Source: an uncultured Planococcus sp. (GTDB lineage Bacteria; Bacillota; Bacilli; Bacillales_A; Planococcaceae). From it: a stretch of 48,186 nucleotides of DNA. This document shows positions 7,952-17,403 of this stretch, piece by piece. The stretch's first letter is position 1; the number at the start of each line of letters is the position of its first letter. The notes under the pieces are model-generated. The model was not told where the DNA came from. It ran no database searches and was given only the letters and a program-made list of their open reading frames with translations. The translations under genes were made by a program, and so were the position numbers. The stretch spans positions 1 to 48,186 of the forward strand of contig CANNAE010000013.1 in NCBI GenBank assembly GCA_947502505.1. The letters run 5' to 3'.

Positions 7952-10779
7952 GCTTGGATGCTCCTTTCAGGATTCGCCACGTCGATTTGCTGGGCACCAG
8001 GCCAAGCTTGCCGCATCGCTTCGTGGCAGGTGAAATAAATGAACTGATGGTCTCGCTGCAGCTCTTCTACTAATTTTATCACTTGGCGGCTTCTTCGGCG
8101 ATCAAAATGGACAAATGGGTCATCCATGATGATCGGAAATGGGTGGGATTCTTTCAATGAAGAGGCGAGCGCAAAGCGCAGTGCCAAATATGCCTGCTCT
8201 TTTGTCGCCTGGCTGAGCTCGACTATGCGAAAGCGCAAGCCGCCGCGATGCAATGCTTCAAAGTTCCCGTCCTGGCTGAGCATCAAACGCACATACTCGC
8301 CGCCCGTCAGTTTCGTGAAATACGATTCCGATAGCGCCAGTACGGCTGGCAGCTTCGTCTCTTTTAATTCGTCCATCGTCTGCTTGAACACTTCGACAAT
8401 CGCCCGGTTCACGGCCCATTGCTTGGCCGCTTCCTGAAACTCCGTTTTTTTCACTTCCAGCTCCTGAAGTTTCATCGAATGGCCTTCATCTGTCAATAAA
8501 TGCTTCGTCAATTGAAGCTTTTGTGCCTGTTCTTCCCATAAAGAATGGCGCTCGTCCTGCAATTCAGCGAGCTTTTTCCGCGAGCGCTCAAGAAATGGTT
8601 CTGCACTTTCTTCCTCACCGAGCGCCTCCGGCTTGTCCACTTTTCCGATGGCAGAAAGCTGCGCTTGGAGCATGGTCAATTGTTCCTGGGCAGAGCGTGC
8701 CTGCTCTGCCGAATCAGCGGCACGGTAAAATGAATCTTCATCTGCCACTGCTGCCCTGTTAAACAATTCTTCTCTCGCTTCGGAAACCTTGGCCAAGTTC
8801 TCGGCGCATTTCCGCGAGTGCTCTTGTAGCTGTGCGGTTTTTTCGCGTATTTTTTCAGCTTGCTCGTGCTTGAGCTTTCGTGCTTCCCATTCTGCACGCA
8901 GCAGGCTGATCGCCGTACTGCTAGAAACGGCCTTGCCGCATGCACGCTGCGCTTCAGATAGCCACGCCTGGTGCTCGCCTTGTAGTTTCTCGATGTCTTG
9001 AGAGAGGCGCTCCAGGCGTCCTGACGCCGCCTGCACATCGCGCAATTTATCGACAAGCGTCAGGATGGTATTCCGTGAAGTTTCTTCCGGGAAACCGAGC
9101 GATTTCAGCAACTGCCGGTAGTCCTGCCATTCCCGGCTGCTATCTGTCTGCGGCAGTGCAGCAATTTTCCGCTTGCTTGCTTCGATGGCATCAAATCGCT
9201 CATCCAGCCCTTTATCGTATTCTGCTAGCTTCGTGAGCAAAGCTTCATATTCCGCTTCCTGCCCGCCGTAGCGCTCTACTAATCCATCTGTCTTGCCGCT
9301 TTCCGACTTCCTGTCGCGCAGCCAGAGCCACAGTGCTGCACCAAGCGCCAGTGCCGAAAGCAGACCGGTAAAAGCGTCTAGAGAAACCAAGGCGATGGCC
9401 AAACCTGCCAACCCGATGGCCCCAAGCAGGAACTGGGCAATCCGGTTATTCGCAGCCGTTCCCTCTTGCCGTTTTTGCTGCGCTTTGGAGAGCGCTAGCT
9501 GTGGCTCGATCTCAGCCCATTGTTCTGCGCGCTTCCGCTCTTGTTCGGGCGGTTCTGCTTCGAGGTATTGCTTGAAAGCGTATTCCGCTTCTGCCAGCCG
9601 CTCACGCTCTTCTGACAAGCGGCGCTGCTGGAAAGCCTGCTCTTGTTCAGCGGTCTGGAGCGCATCCAAAACTTCCTTCAAGCGCTGTTCCTGTCCAAGC
9701 GAAGCATCCGCCATCAGCGCCTGCTCTTGTGTCATGCCGCATAATTTCAACAAACGCCCGATGTCGTCTTGCAATCGGCTGCGCTCTTCTTGTTTCACTT
9801 TTAAGGATGAATTGATTTGATGCCATTCAGCTTCGCGCCCGAGCAAATCGGCTATGGCCCCGGTGTCTGGCAAATCGCCTGCAGGTTCTAGCCGGCCCAG
9901 TTCATTCTCCAAAAAGGCGGCTTCAGCCTGTAATTCATTTTTTTGGTCGAGCAGACGCTCGTATTGCCGGATGCCCGATTCCGGAAAATTTATGGTCCCG
10001 TTTTCGGCCAAACGCTCAAGCTGCCGTTTTTTCGCCAGCAGCGGTGCTGCCTGCTGCCATTTTTCTGCTTCTTTAATGTCTTGGGCAAGCAGGCTTTCGG
10101 CCCCGTCTACTTCATGCAAGCGCTGCTTGATTTGCTCGAGCCGATCAGTCGCCGGGCGGAAGGTTTCCGCGCGTGACTTGTATTCACGCAACTCGGTTTC
10201 GAGCTCCCGCAGTTCCCCGGTCAAGCGGTTGATCAGCGGCAATTTGCCCGCCTTCTTGAACAACTCAGCCATTTCCCGCTCGAGCTGACTTTCCATCTTC
10301 CCGGCATGGTCGACCCCGGCAGTGCCGGATGACAAAAGCGTGCGCGTCAATTCTTGTTCGGTCATTTGATCAAGATCTTGCAGTTCATGGACAGAAAAAG
10401 AATAAATCGCTTCATAAGAGGCCCTGTCATATCCCCGCAACAACTCGGCAAGTTCTGCCTCGCCGCCGCTGCGCCCGTCTTCAAACCAAACGGTTACATC
10501 GCCTGCCGATTTTCCGGCTATCCGCTCGATCACGACACGCCCGTAAACAGGATCGCTTAGCTGCAGCTGCCCGCCGTATTTGCCGCCCGCTTTCGGTTCA
10601 TAACGCTTATGCGGCTGGCTGCGCGCCGAGAAACCGAATAGCATCTGCAGGATAAACTGCTGGATCGTCGTCTTGCCCGCTTCATTCAGCCCATAGAAAA
10701 CAGCGATGGATTCGTTCAATTCGATGGTCTTGTTTTCGTGGCGGCCAAACCCGTATATGATCAGTTTTTCTACTTTCAT
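7948..10779 (-). CDS. yhaN: SbcC-like AAA ATPase YhaN
   Basis: A 943-aa SMC/Rad50-type ATPase thought to work with the nuclease YhaO in DNA end processing or repair. An N-terminal Walker A (GLNEAGKTT, about 31-39) and a C-terminal Walker B with MDDPFVHFD bracket long coiled-coil arms. A hydrophobic double segment near residues 445-490 interrupts the coils, suggesting membrane association, as seen for YhaN relatives. The start overlaps the yhaO stop codon by 4 nt (ATGA), and the stop overlaps yhaM in the same way, so all three are probably made together. Confidence 0.92.
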   Translation of the reverse strand: MKVEKLIIYGFGRHENKTIELNESIAVFYGLNEAGKTTIQQFILQMLFGFSARSQPHKRYEPKAGGKYGGQLQLSDPVYGRVVIERIAGKSAGDVTVWFEDGRSGGEAELAELLRGYDRASYEAIYSFSVHELQDLDQMTEQELTRTLLSSGTAGVDHAGKMESQLEREMAELFKKAGKLPLINRLTGELRELETELREYKSRAETFRPATDRLEQIKQRLHEVDGAESLLAQDIKEAEKWQQAAPLLAKKRQLERLAENGTINFPESGIRQYERLLDQKNELQAEAAFLENELGRLEPAGDLPDTGAIADLLGREAEWHQINSSLKVKQEERSRLQDDIGRLLKLCGMTQEQALMADASLGQEQRLKEVLDALQTAEQEQAFQQRRLSEERERLAEAEYAFKQYLEAEPPEQERKRAEQWAEIEPQLALSKAQQKRQEGTAANNRIAQFLLGAIGLAGLAIALVSLDAFTGLLSALALGAALWLWLRDRKSESGKTDGLVERYGGQEAEYEALLTKLAEYDKGLDERFDAIEASKRKIAALPQTDSSREWQDYRQLLKSLGFPEETSRNTILTLVDKLRDVQAASGRLERLSQDIEKLQGEHQAWLSEAQRACGKAVSSSTAISLLRAEWEARKLKHEQAEKIREKTAQLQEHSRKCAENLAKVSEAREELFNRAAVADEDSFYRAADSAEQARSAQEQLTMLQAQLSAIGKVDKPEALGEEESAEPFLERSRKKLAELQDERHSLWEEQAQKLQLTKHLLTDEGHSMKLQELEVKKTEFQEAAKQWAVNRAIVEVFKQTMDELKETKLPAVLALSESYFTKLTGGEYVRLMLSQDGNFEALHRGGLRFRIVELSQATKEQAYLALRFALASSLKESHPFPIIMDDPFVHFDRRRSRQVIKLVEELQRDHQFIYFTCHEAMRQAWPGAQQIDVANPERSIQA

Positions 10780-11990
10780 CGCTGGTCCTCCAATGCCATC
10801 ATCTTGCGGATTTTTGCTTCCGCTTCCGCCCGCAGTTCCTCTTGCAGCCCGTCGTCGAGCTGCGGCAGGAAGCGCCCGCTTCTCGGATGGTTGTATAGCT
10901 CCTGCAATGCCTGTTTCCAGTCGTCCGTATCCCAGCTTGCCACTCGGTTGGCGAGCTGTTTGCCGAATGGAGAGGTCTCCGCAGATAGCCTTTCTGTGTT
11001 GAACTGGACAGACGAAACATGGACAAAGCCATCTTGTTCGCTCAAGGCTTCACGGAAGGCATTTAAAAGCTCAGCTGATGGAATGCCTTGAAGCATATGG
11101 ATGGCCGAATCGCTCAAGCATTGCAGGTCCAGTTCAGCAACGAGCGCTTCCGACTCGTGTGCCTCGAGCTGTTGTTTGGCGATGTTGAACAATTCATTCA
11201 TATGCTGGACGCCGCTGCAATCGATCATGATTCGCTCAAAACGCACCGCTTCCACCGGAATGAATTCCAGTTCAGCATGGCCATCGGTTAACGCAATATC
11301 GTAGAAGCCTTTTGGGCCAGACTCTTTTCGATGGCGCCCTTGGAGGTTGCCAGGATAGACAATCGGCGGGTCTATCGATAAATGCTGGCGCTTGTGGATA
11401 TGGCCGAGTGCCCAATAATCGTAATTTTTGGCCAGCAATTGCTCTTTGCGGAACGGGGCGTATACGGCGTGTTCCGTATCGCTTTCTTCAGAGCCGTGGA
11501 GCATGCCGATTTGGATAACGCCTGCTTGTTTGTCTGGGTAATGTTCAACCATCGGCTCGGTTACATGGCGGCGGCCGTAGCTGAATCCGGCAATCTTCAC
11601 CCTTGTATTGCCCACTGGCAATTCCATATTTTCGACGCTGTCACGGAAAACATGGACATTGGGCGGCAGCTCGAAACTAGCCGCACCCCCGCTTAAATGA
11701 TCGTGGTTGCCGTGGCTTAAAAAAACCGGGATGCCTGCTTGCTGTAATCGTTCCATGCCTTGCTGAAACCTGTGTTGTGCGCGCAAATTGCGGTCTTCCC
11801 CGTCGTAGACATCCCCGACGATCAATAGAAAATCCGGCCGCGTTTCAAGCGTATAGGAAATCAGCCGTTCAAATGCTTCCAATGTACTGTTTTGCAGCTT
11901 TTTCCATTGCCCGGCACCGAGGCCTTTCATGCCGCTGAACGGGCTGCCGAGATGCAGGTCAGCGCTGTGGATAAATCGAATGCTTGCCAT
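10776..11990 (-). CDS. yhaO: DNA repair exonuclease YhaO (SbcD/Mre11-like)
   Basis: A 404-aa calcineurin-type metallophosphoesterase. The metal-ligand motifs appear in order: SADLHLG (about 9-15), GDVYDG (about 58-63), GNHDH (about 95-99) and GHIHKRQ (about 196-202). Family knowledge suggests Mn-dependent exo/endonuclease activity on DNA ends, assisted by the SbcC-like partner YhaN encoded immediately downstream. AAAAGGGGATC precedes the ATG. It is the first gene of the operon. Confidence 0.93.
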   Translation of the reverse strand: MASIRFIHSADLHLGSPFSGMKGLGAGQWKKLQNSTLEAFERLISYTLETRPDFLLIVGDVYDGEDRNLRAQHRFQQGMERLQQAGIPVFLSHGNHDHLSGGAASFELPPNVHVFRDSVENMELPVGNTRVKIAGFSYGRRHVTEPMVEHYPDKQAGVIQIGMLHGSEESDTEHAVYAPFRKEQLLAKNYDYWALGHIHKRQHLSIDPPIVYPGNLQGRHRKESGPKGFYDIALTDGHAELEFIPVEAVRFERIMIDCSGVQHMNELFNIAKQQLEAHESEALVAELDLQCLSDSAIHMLQGIPSAELLNAFREALSEQDGFVHVSSVQFNTERLSAETSPFGKQLANRVASWDTDDWKQALQELYNHPRSGRFLPQLDDGLQEELRAEAEAKIRKMMALEDQR

Positions 11991-12089
11991 CGTGATCCCC
12001 TTTTCGAAAGCGAATATTTGTTCTTATCTTACCATTTCCATAAACGAAAAAAAACTGCCTGCGGAAACTTCCCGCAAGCAGCATCTTCA

Positions 12090-13340
12090 TTATTTCCCAT
12101 TGCCCAGCTTGATCGCCCGGCGGATGTCTTTCAAGGATTGCGAAGACCCATACATCAAGACGCCGCCGCGGTATACGCGGGCGCCGAACCAGCCGAGCAA
12201 TCCGATGGTCAGCAGCATGATCGCAATCGACAATAATGGCTCCCATAACGGGATATCGAGCAAGCCCACGCGCAAGAACATGACGAGCGGCGCGAAAAAC
12301 GGGATGTAGGAAGCGACTGTCACATAAGTCGCATCCGGCATGGAAATGCCCGAGAACGCGATGAATGACGCGATGATGATCAAAATCATCATCGGCAGCA
12401 TCAATTGCTGGACATCCTCTGTCCGGCTGACAAGCGAGCCGAGCAATGCCGCAAGCACGGCGTACAAGAAATAGCCCAGCAAGAAGAACAGGATGGCATA
12501 AAAGAATGTGCTGAATTTCACTTCGGAAAAGCCCATGACGCTAAAGATGCCTTCGGTCAAATCCGAACCTGAACTTTGGATGGCCAAATATCCGGCCAGC
12601 GCAAAAGTCATCATCTGCAAAATGCCGAGCGTGCCGATACCGGCGATCTTCGCAAACATATGCTTGACCGGCGATACGCTTGAAATCAAGATTTCCATTA
12701 CACGGGATGATTTTTCGTTCGCCACTTCCATGGCAATCATGTTCGGGTAATAAATGACTGCAATGTAGATGACCATGATCAGAATATAGACGAGCCCTCT
12801 AGCCTGGCTTAGTTCCTCTTGCGATTTGGACGATTCGGCAAGCGCTTCCCGCTCCATCGCAACAGGCGCGAACAACCTGGCCAGTTCTGTTTCCTCGAGC
12901 TCCAGCTGCTCGGCGACATTCGCTGTCTGCAAGCTTTGGAGCGCGTTTTCGAGTTCTGCGGCTTCAGCTGAGTCAGTCGCAGATTCAGCTACGTAGCGAG
13001 CGGAAAGTTGGCCTTCGCCTGCTAGCACAAGATAAGCATCGATACTGCCTTCTTCCACCTCCGCCTTCAATTGCTCTTCATCAAGCTCGCTCGCTTCTAA
13101 TTGAATGGCGCTGTCTTGCTGGCTGAGCTGCGCTTGCAAGGCTTCGGTATACTGGCCTGTTTCGTCGAGCACTTGCAGCGTTTGCTGCGAGTCATCATCG
13201 CCACTGAACGACTCGATGATCGACGGTAAATTGGCCAGCAGGAAAAAGGAGGCGACCACCACCAGTGTGGTGATCATGAACGATTTCGTCATCGCTTTCG
13301 TTTTGAATGCCTGTTTGAAAATGATCCAGAAACTATACAT
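12090..13340 (-). CDS. yhaP: ABC transporter permease YhaP (NatB-like)
   Basis: A 416-aa permease of the ABC-2/NatB family. One N-terminal helix (about 15-40) leads into a large extracytoplasmic domain rich in Glu, Ala and Leu (about 45-185). At least five helices follow toward the C-terminus. It pairs with the ATPase YhaQ, whose stop overlaps this start by 8 nt. Members are annotated as sodium-exporter-like, but the substrate here is not shown by the sequence. The downstream end meets yhaO without a clear terminator except an AAAACTGCCTGC/GCAAGCAG-type inverted repeat near 12053-12082. Confidence 0.88.
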   Translation of the reverse strand: MYSFWIIFKQAFKTKAMTKSFMITTLVVVASFFLLANLPSIIESFSGDDDSQQTLQVLDETGQYTEALQAQLSQQDSAIQLEASELDEEQLKAEVEEGSIDAYLVLAGEGQLSARYVAESATDSAEAAELENALQSLQTANVAEQLELEETELARLFAPVAMEREALAESSKSQEELSQARGLVYILIMVIYIAVIYYPNMIAMEVANEKSSRVMEILISSVSPVKHMFAKIAGIGTLGILQMMTFALAGYLAIQSSGSDLTEGIFSVMGFSEVKFSTFFYAILFFLLGYFLYAVLAALLGSLVSRTEDVQQLMLPMMILIIIASFIAFSGISMPDATYVTVASYIPFFAPLVMFLRVGLLDIPLWEPLLSIAIMLLTIGLLGWFGARVYRGGVLMYGSSQSLKDIRRAIKLGNGK

Positions 13341-14232
13341 GGGCGCGCCCCACCTTTTCGATAAAGATTTCTTCCAGGCTCGGCTCTTCTAGCGCGAACT
13401 GGCGCACCGGCCCGATCTCCAAAGCGCGGGTGAGAAGATTTTGCCCGACCGCTTCATCGGCAACGCGGAACACGCCACCGCCTCGCTGTGCCGTGAATTT
13501 CTCGACACCCGGCACTGCGCTCAGTGAGGTGATATCGAAATCGCTATGGATGCGCACATTTTGCTTGCCGAATGTGCGTTTCACTTCCCGGATCGATCCG
13601 TGGACGATCAGCTTTCCTTTGTCCAAGATGCTCATGTCGTCGCATAATTCCTCGACATGGTCCATGCGGTGGCTGGAAAACACGATGGTTGCCCCTTGCT
13701 TTTGAAAATCCAGGATCGCTTTTTTCAGCATTTCCACATTGACTGGATCCAAACCGGAAAACGGCTCGTCCAGAATCAGTAATTTCGGGTTATGTAGGAG
13801 AGATGCAATCAATTGAATTTTTTGCTGATTGCCTTTCGATAATTCTTCGACTTTCTTATTGGCATAATGGGGCACTTCAAAACGCTCCAGCCATTCCATT
13901 GCGCCTTGTTCAGCTTGCTTTTTACCCATGCGCCGAAGCTGCGCCAAATAGACGAGCTGATCTTGCACTTTCATCTTTGGATACAAGCCCCGCTCTTCCG
14001 GCAAATAGCCGATATCCGGGCTGTCCGCGTAACTGATGCGGCGCCCTTGCCATAGCACCTCGCCTTGTGTCGGTGTAAGTAAACCGAGTGCCATGCGGAA
14101 GGTCGTCGTCTTGCCGGCACCGTTCGCCCCGAGAAAGCCATGCATCTGCCCTTCGGCTACATCGAGGGAGATATCATCGACTGCCGTGAAGTCGCCGAAT
14201 TGTTTTGTTGCGTTTTTAATCGATAAAGTCAT
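13333..14232 (-). CDS. yhaQ: ABC transporter ATP-binding protein YhaQ (NatA-like)
   Basis: A 299-aa ATPase with Walker A GANGAGKTT (about 34-42), the signature LSKGNQQK, Walker B LLILDEP and switch His in SSHRM. The C-terminal extension of about 80 residues (ending in LEEIFIEKVG) is typical of the NatA/CcmA-like group that pairs with ABC-2 permeases. It probably powers YhaP, the next gene. The start ATG at 14232 is preceded by AAAGGGGACATG. It diverges from yhzC. Confidence 0.92.
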   Translation of the reverse strand: MTLSIKNATKQFGDFTAVDDISLDVAEGQMHGFLGANGAGKTTTFRMALGLLTPTQGEVLWQGRRISYADSPDIGYLPEERGLYPKMKVQDQLVYLAQLRRMGKKQAEQGAMEWLERFEVPHYANKKVEELSKGNQQKIQLIASLLHNPKLLILDEPFSGLDPVNVEMLKKAILDFQKQGATIVFSSHRMDHVEELCDDMSILDKGKLIVHGSIREVKRTFGKQNVRIHSDFDITSLSAVPGVEKFTAQRGGGVFRVADEAVGQNLLTRALEIGPVRQFALEEPSLEEIFIEKVGRAHV

Positions 14233-14347
14233 TGTTCATGTCCCCTTTCCTGTTTACTATACGGAAGCCAATTGGAAATGTTTCAAAATGGCAGGACATT
14301 TTTGCCTAAACCCTTTATACTGAAACTGAATAACCGTTCAGAAAGGG

Positions 14348-14542
14348 GTGCCGAATATGAGAACATACAAACTGACGGCTTACGAAAAAACCGGCAAATT
14401 GATCGAGGAAGAAACGTTCACCGCCGAGACGGATGACGAAGCGAAAGAAAAAGGTCTCGCATTGCTCGAAGAAAAATCGCTGACTGAAAAAACCCACCGG
14501 CTTGCATCTCCAGCAGGCAAACTGCTTTTGTTCCATACTTAA
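14348..14542 (+). CDS. yhzC: Small conserved protein YhzC
   Basis: A 64-aa soluble protein with no hydrophobic segment, rich in Glu, Lys and Thr. Its composition and location between the yhaPQ exporter and an enoyl-CoA hydratase match Bacillus yhzC, a conserved protein of unknown role. AAGGGGTG precedes the start region. The first Met (14348) lies close to that motif and an in-frame ATG at 14357 (MRTYKLTAYEK) has better spacing, so the true protein may be 61 aa. A -10 TATACT near 14316 may be its promoter. Confidence 0.75.
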   Translation: MPNMRTYKLTAYEKTGKLIEEETFTAETDDEAKEKGLALLEEKSLTEKTHRLASPAGKLLLFHT

Positions 14543-14568
14543 AAAACACGGCCAGGGCCGTGTTTTTC
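14541..14568. terminator. Terminator after yhzC
   Basis: AAAACACGGC / GCCGTGTTTT stem with CAGG loop and flanking T and A runs. It separates yhzC from the convergent enoyl-CoA hydratase. Confidence 0.85.
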
Positions 14569-14617
14569 TTATCCCTATTATACAGCAAAAAAGAATGGCG
14601 GAAGCCCGCCATTCTCT

Positions 14618-15397
14618 TCATTCACCTTTAAAAGCAGGCTTGCGCTTTTCAACAAAAGCTTGTATGCCTTCGATATGGTCAGCCGTTTTGCGCATCGCTG
14701 ATTGGCCTGAGGCTTCACCTCTGAGCACTTCATCCAATTCCTCAAGCTTCAGGCCGTGCAGGATTTCTTTCGATTTCAACATCGAGGACACCGGCGAGGC
14801 AAGCACTTCATAGGCGTATTTCTCCGCCTGCTCCAAGCCCCTGCCTTCAGCGGTCACTTCCTCGATCAAGCCTTTGGCGAGAGCATCATGCGCTTTTAGC
14901 ACTTGCCCTGCCCAGATCAATTGCTTCGCCCGCGGCACGCCGACGCGCTCTTTCAGGAAGAAATGGCCGCCGCCGTCTGGAATTAGCCCGATGCCGATGA
15001 AATTCATCGCCAGCTTGCTGCTTTCTTCCGCCACCACATGGTCGCAGGCGAGCGCCATGCTAAAGGCAAGCCCTGCCGATGCTCCGTGAATAGCCGAAAT
15101 GGTGATTTGCGGCAGTGTATAAAGCGCTTTTGCCAAACGGCTGACATCTCCCATGACCACGTCGATATTCATCGGGTTTTTCGGGTCGACCATTTCTTTA
15201 ATGTCGCCTCCAGCAGAAAAAGCCCTTCCTGCCCCGTAAATGATCAATGCTTGCACCGACCGGTCGTTTTTCAGGGTTTCAAAGCAATCCGCGAGCTCCC
15301 CCATCATTTTCGCGTTCATCGCATTCATCGAATCCGGGCGGTTCAACACCAAATAAGCCAAACGCCCATCTTTTTTCAACATAATCGTTTGATACAT
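14618..15397 (-). CDS. Enoyl-CoA hydratase/isomerase (YhaR-like)
   Basis: A 259-aa crotonase-fold enzyme acting on acyl-CoA. The oxyanion-hole segments are GAGRAFSAGGDIKEM (about 56-70) and HGASAGLAFSMALACD (about 100-115), and IPDGGGHFFLKERVG follows (about 138). The exact reaction (hydration or isomerisation) cannot be read from the sequence. In Bacillus the yhaR gene in this neighbourhood encodes a similar protein. The ribosome-binding site AAGGGGTG lies inside the 3' half of a long terminator-like hairpin whose T tract ends two bases from the ATG. Confidence 0.87.
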   Translation of the reverse strand: MYQTIMLKKDGRLAYLVLNRPDSMNAMNAKMMGELADCFETLKNDRSVQALIIYGAGRAFSAGGDIKEMVDPKNPMNIDVVMGDVSRLAKALYTLPQITISAIHGASAGLAFSMALACDHVVAEESSKLAMNFIGIGLIPDGGGHFFLKERVGVPRAKQLIWAGQVLKAHDALAKGLIEEVTAEGRGLEQAEKYAYEVLASPVSSMLKSKEILHGLKLEELDEVLRGEASGQSAMRKTADHIEGIQAFVEKRKPAFKGE

Positions 15398-15400
15398 AAG

Positions 15401-15461
15401 AAAAAGACACCCCTTCGTAAAAATGAATTAGCATTCATCTTTACGTATTCGGTGTCTTTTT
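15401..15461 (-). promoter_or_regulatory. Long hairpin abutting the enoyl-CoA hydratase start
   Basis: Three stacked helices: 15401-15411 with 15451-15461 (11 bp), 15416-15421 with 15440-15445 (6 bp) and 15423-15428 with 15433-15438 (6 bp), loop TAGC. On the minus strand it ends in CTTTTTCTT immediately before the ATG, so it looks like an intrinsic terminator for yheA that also contains the next gene's ribosome-binding site. Confidence 0.7.
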
Positions 15462-15484
15462 CTAAAATCCTTTTTTGTTAGGAA

Positions 15485-15832
15485 TTACATGCTTTCGTAA
15501 AGTTCTTGTACCGGCTTGATCAAAACACGGTTAACTTCTTCGATCATTTGGCTAAGTGCCATTTCAGCTTCGAGCATAGACAAGATTTTCGGGTTTTCTT
15601 GAGCAGCTTGCGCTGTCGCTTGAGCACCCATCATTTCTTCTTCTGTGATCTCTTCGCCTTGCTGTTGCTTTTGCTGCAATGTAACTTGCAGGTCGCGGAA
15701 TTTCTTGAACAATTCGTTCGCTTCGCTATCTGCTGTTACTTGTGCAACTGCTTCTTGAAGTTTTTGGAATTCCTCTGTTGAACGGAATGATGATTCCAAT
15801 TTGTTGATGTCGTCATAAATGTTTACTGCCAT
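15485..15832 (-). CDS. yheA: YlbF/YmcA family protein YheA
   Basis: A 115-aa all-helical protein of the UPF0342 group, related in fold to YlbF and YmcA, which act with RNase Y in B. subtilis. It is Gln/Glu-rich with no catalytic motif; a function in RNA turnover is only inferred from those relatives. AGAGGAGAG lies upstream of the ATG at 15832. It follows yheB by 13 nt, so the two probably share a transcript. Confidence 0.88.
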   Translation of the reverse strand: MAVNIYDDINKLESSFRSTEEFQKLQEAVAQVTADSEANELFKKFRDLQVTLQQKQQQGEEITEEEMMGAQATAQAAQENPKILSMLEAEMALSQMIEEVNRVLIKPVQELYESM

Positions 15833-15845
15833 GTAAATCTCTCCT

Positions 15846-16994
15846 CTACCCTAAATTCAGTACCGTGACGAGCAAACCCTGGAGTATGCCGATAAAGCCC
15901 CCCAGAAATGCGCCCAGTACCGTGATCATCTTGAATTCTCTCCGTGAAATCCCAAGCACCAATTCTTCCAATCGGCTGAGCGGCAGAGAATCGACTTGCT
16001 GCCTGACCATATTTTCCATGTCGATTTTCAATATGGTCTCTTCTAACTTCTGCTCTCCCATCTCGAACGCGAAGTCCGTGATGAGAGGCGTTATATTGAC
16101 ACTTGTCCATTCTAACCCCCGAGGCCATGTCTCTGCAAGTGATGCGTCTAGCCTTGCGGAAATGCCGGCCTGGTCACGGACATATTGCTTGATCGCAAGG
16201 ATCATCGGTTCCGCATCGAATTCCCGCAGGAGTTCATCCGCTTGCTTGTCCTGGAGCTTTTCCCATTCGCGGAACGCCAAGGTGCCAAGCAGCTCGAAGG
16301 TTTTCGGGGAATTGAGGAATTTAATGATTTCTGATTGGGTCTTGTTCGTGATGGACTGGGAATCGCCGAATAAATTATGGAGCACTGTCCCGAAACGGCC
16401 GCGCGATACCAAGAATTCATCCAATAAGCTTTTAACGGTCTGTCGTCCGGCAGGCGATTCAAAATAATCTGAACCCCTGTCGATGGCGTATTTGACACCG
16501 CTGAAAATCTTTTCCTCGATTCCCGGCTTCCAGGCATCCGGCAGCAATTCGCGGACAGATTTCCCCGCTACATAAGCTTCGACTGCCTCACGGTTGCGGT
16601 CGACCAAGCCGTCGAGCTGCGCTTCGAGCTTGCGTTCCACGCCTTGTTGATTGGCGAGGTCCAGCCAATCATTGAACGTGCGGGAAGAAGAAAACACGTG
16701 CAAGTCCAATTGGCGATTGAGCCAAGCTTCTGTTTTCTTGTGCATCGCTTCATTGAAAAAACGTTTTTTGAACGTTTCCGGCGTCAGCAAATGCTCAACG
16801 ACGGTACGGCCGAGCTGGCGCGATAATTCATCCCGCCGCTTCGGGATCAGCCCTGGGGTGAAGGGCAGGCGGAATTTGCCGATGTATTTCGCTTCGTATG
16901 GCCAAAAAAGCATTTTGATCGCCAAATGGTTGGTCATGCCGCCGATCAAAGCGCCGATAAAGGCCATTAGTAATAATGTCAGTAGAATATTCAA
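15846..16994 (-). CDS. yheB: DUF445 membrane protein YheB
   Basis: A 382-aa UPF0754/DUF445 protein. One N-terminal helix with the conserved GGMTNHLAIKMLFWPY motif (about 18-33) is followed by FTPGLIPKRR. A long helical middle region leads to a C-terminal hydrophobic anchor (FLGGFIGILQGLLVTVL). Both ends are probably in the membrane and the function is unknown. The likely start is a TTG at 16994 with a poor ribosome-binding site; no better start gives the complete N-terminal helix. It is divergent from yheE. Confidence 0.86.
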   Translation of the reverse strand: MNILLTLLLMAFIGALIGGMTNHLAIKMLFWPYEAKYIGKFRLPFTPGLIPKRRDELSRQLGRTVVEHLLTPETFKKRFFNEAMHKKTEAWLNRQLDLHVFSSSRTFNDWLDLANQQGVERKLEAQLDGLVDRNREAVEAYVAGKSVRELLPDAWKPGIEEKIFSGVKYAIDRGSDYFESPAGRQTVKSLLDEFLVSRGRFGTVLHNLFGDSQSITNKTQSEIIKFLNSPKTFELLGTLAFREWEKLQDKQADELLREFDAEPMILAIKQYVRDQAGISARLDASLAETWPRGLEWTSVNITPLITDFAFEMGEQKLEETILKIDMENMVRQQVDSLPLSRLEELVLGISRREFKMITVLGAFLGGFIGILQGLLVTVLNLG

Positions 16995-17071
16995 CTAAGG
17001 TCACTCATTTCTTCTTTGTCTATTGCGCCGCTTCCCCTATAATGGAAAGAGACGATCAAAGGGGGATTCCG

Positions 17072-17275
17072 ATGCTGCAGCATTTTAAATTCAAGCCGAT
17101 GTTCGAAGACAGCCGGCTGCCCGGCTGGAACATCTCATTTTTCTACCGCAATGAACGCATTCGCGGCGAGTATCATCCGGACGGTTCGATTGTGTGGCAA
17201 TCTGCACCACCGCAGGATGAGGAAGCCATCAAGAAAATGGTCCACGAGCTGATGCTCTATCATGTATACGATTGA
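17072..17275 (+). CDS. yheE: Small conserved protein YheE
   Basis: A 67-aa soluble protein (DUF5342/YheE type) with an aromatic-rich centre (WNISFFYRNERIRGEYHPDGSI) and a helical C-terminus. It has no catalytic motif. The start at 17072 follows AAAGGGGGAT with good spacing; the upstream in-frame codons run over that site. The position between yheB and the yheH/yheI transporter genes is as in Bacillus. Confidence 0.78.
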   Translation: MLQHFKFKPMFEDSRLPGWNISFFYRNERIRGEYHPDGSIVWQSAPPQDEEAIKKMVHELMLYHVYD

Positions 17276-17303
17276 AGCGCCGGGAAAGTTCCGGCGCTTT
17301 TTT
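17275..17303 (+). terminator. Terminator after yheE
   Basis: AAGCGCCGG / CCGGCGCTT stem, 7-nt loop and T6, starting at the stop codon. Confidence 0.88.
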
Positions 17304-17384
17304 ATTTTCGCCATGAGCCGTAGCTATATTATAAAGATAGAGCCGCCGGTTTCACAACAATAGCGAATTGCTTCCCTGAAAAAG

Positions 17385-17403
17385 AAAAAAGGGGTGGCCC
17401 CTT
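17385..17403 (-). terminator. Terminator after bmrD
   Basis: On the minus strand AAGGGG / CCCCTT with a CCA loop is followed by T6 (17385-17390 as A on the plus strand). It overlaps the bmrD stop codon. Confidence 0.75.

Noticed and set aside
7948..10779. Many long plus-strand open frames opposite yhaN (for example 9293-9820)
   Set aside because: Antisense shadows of a GC-rich coding region; Ser/Arg/Cys-rich low-complexity products without start signals.
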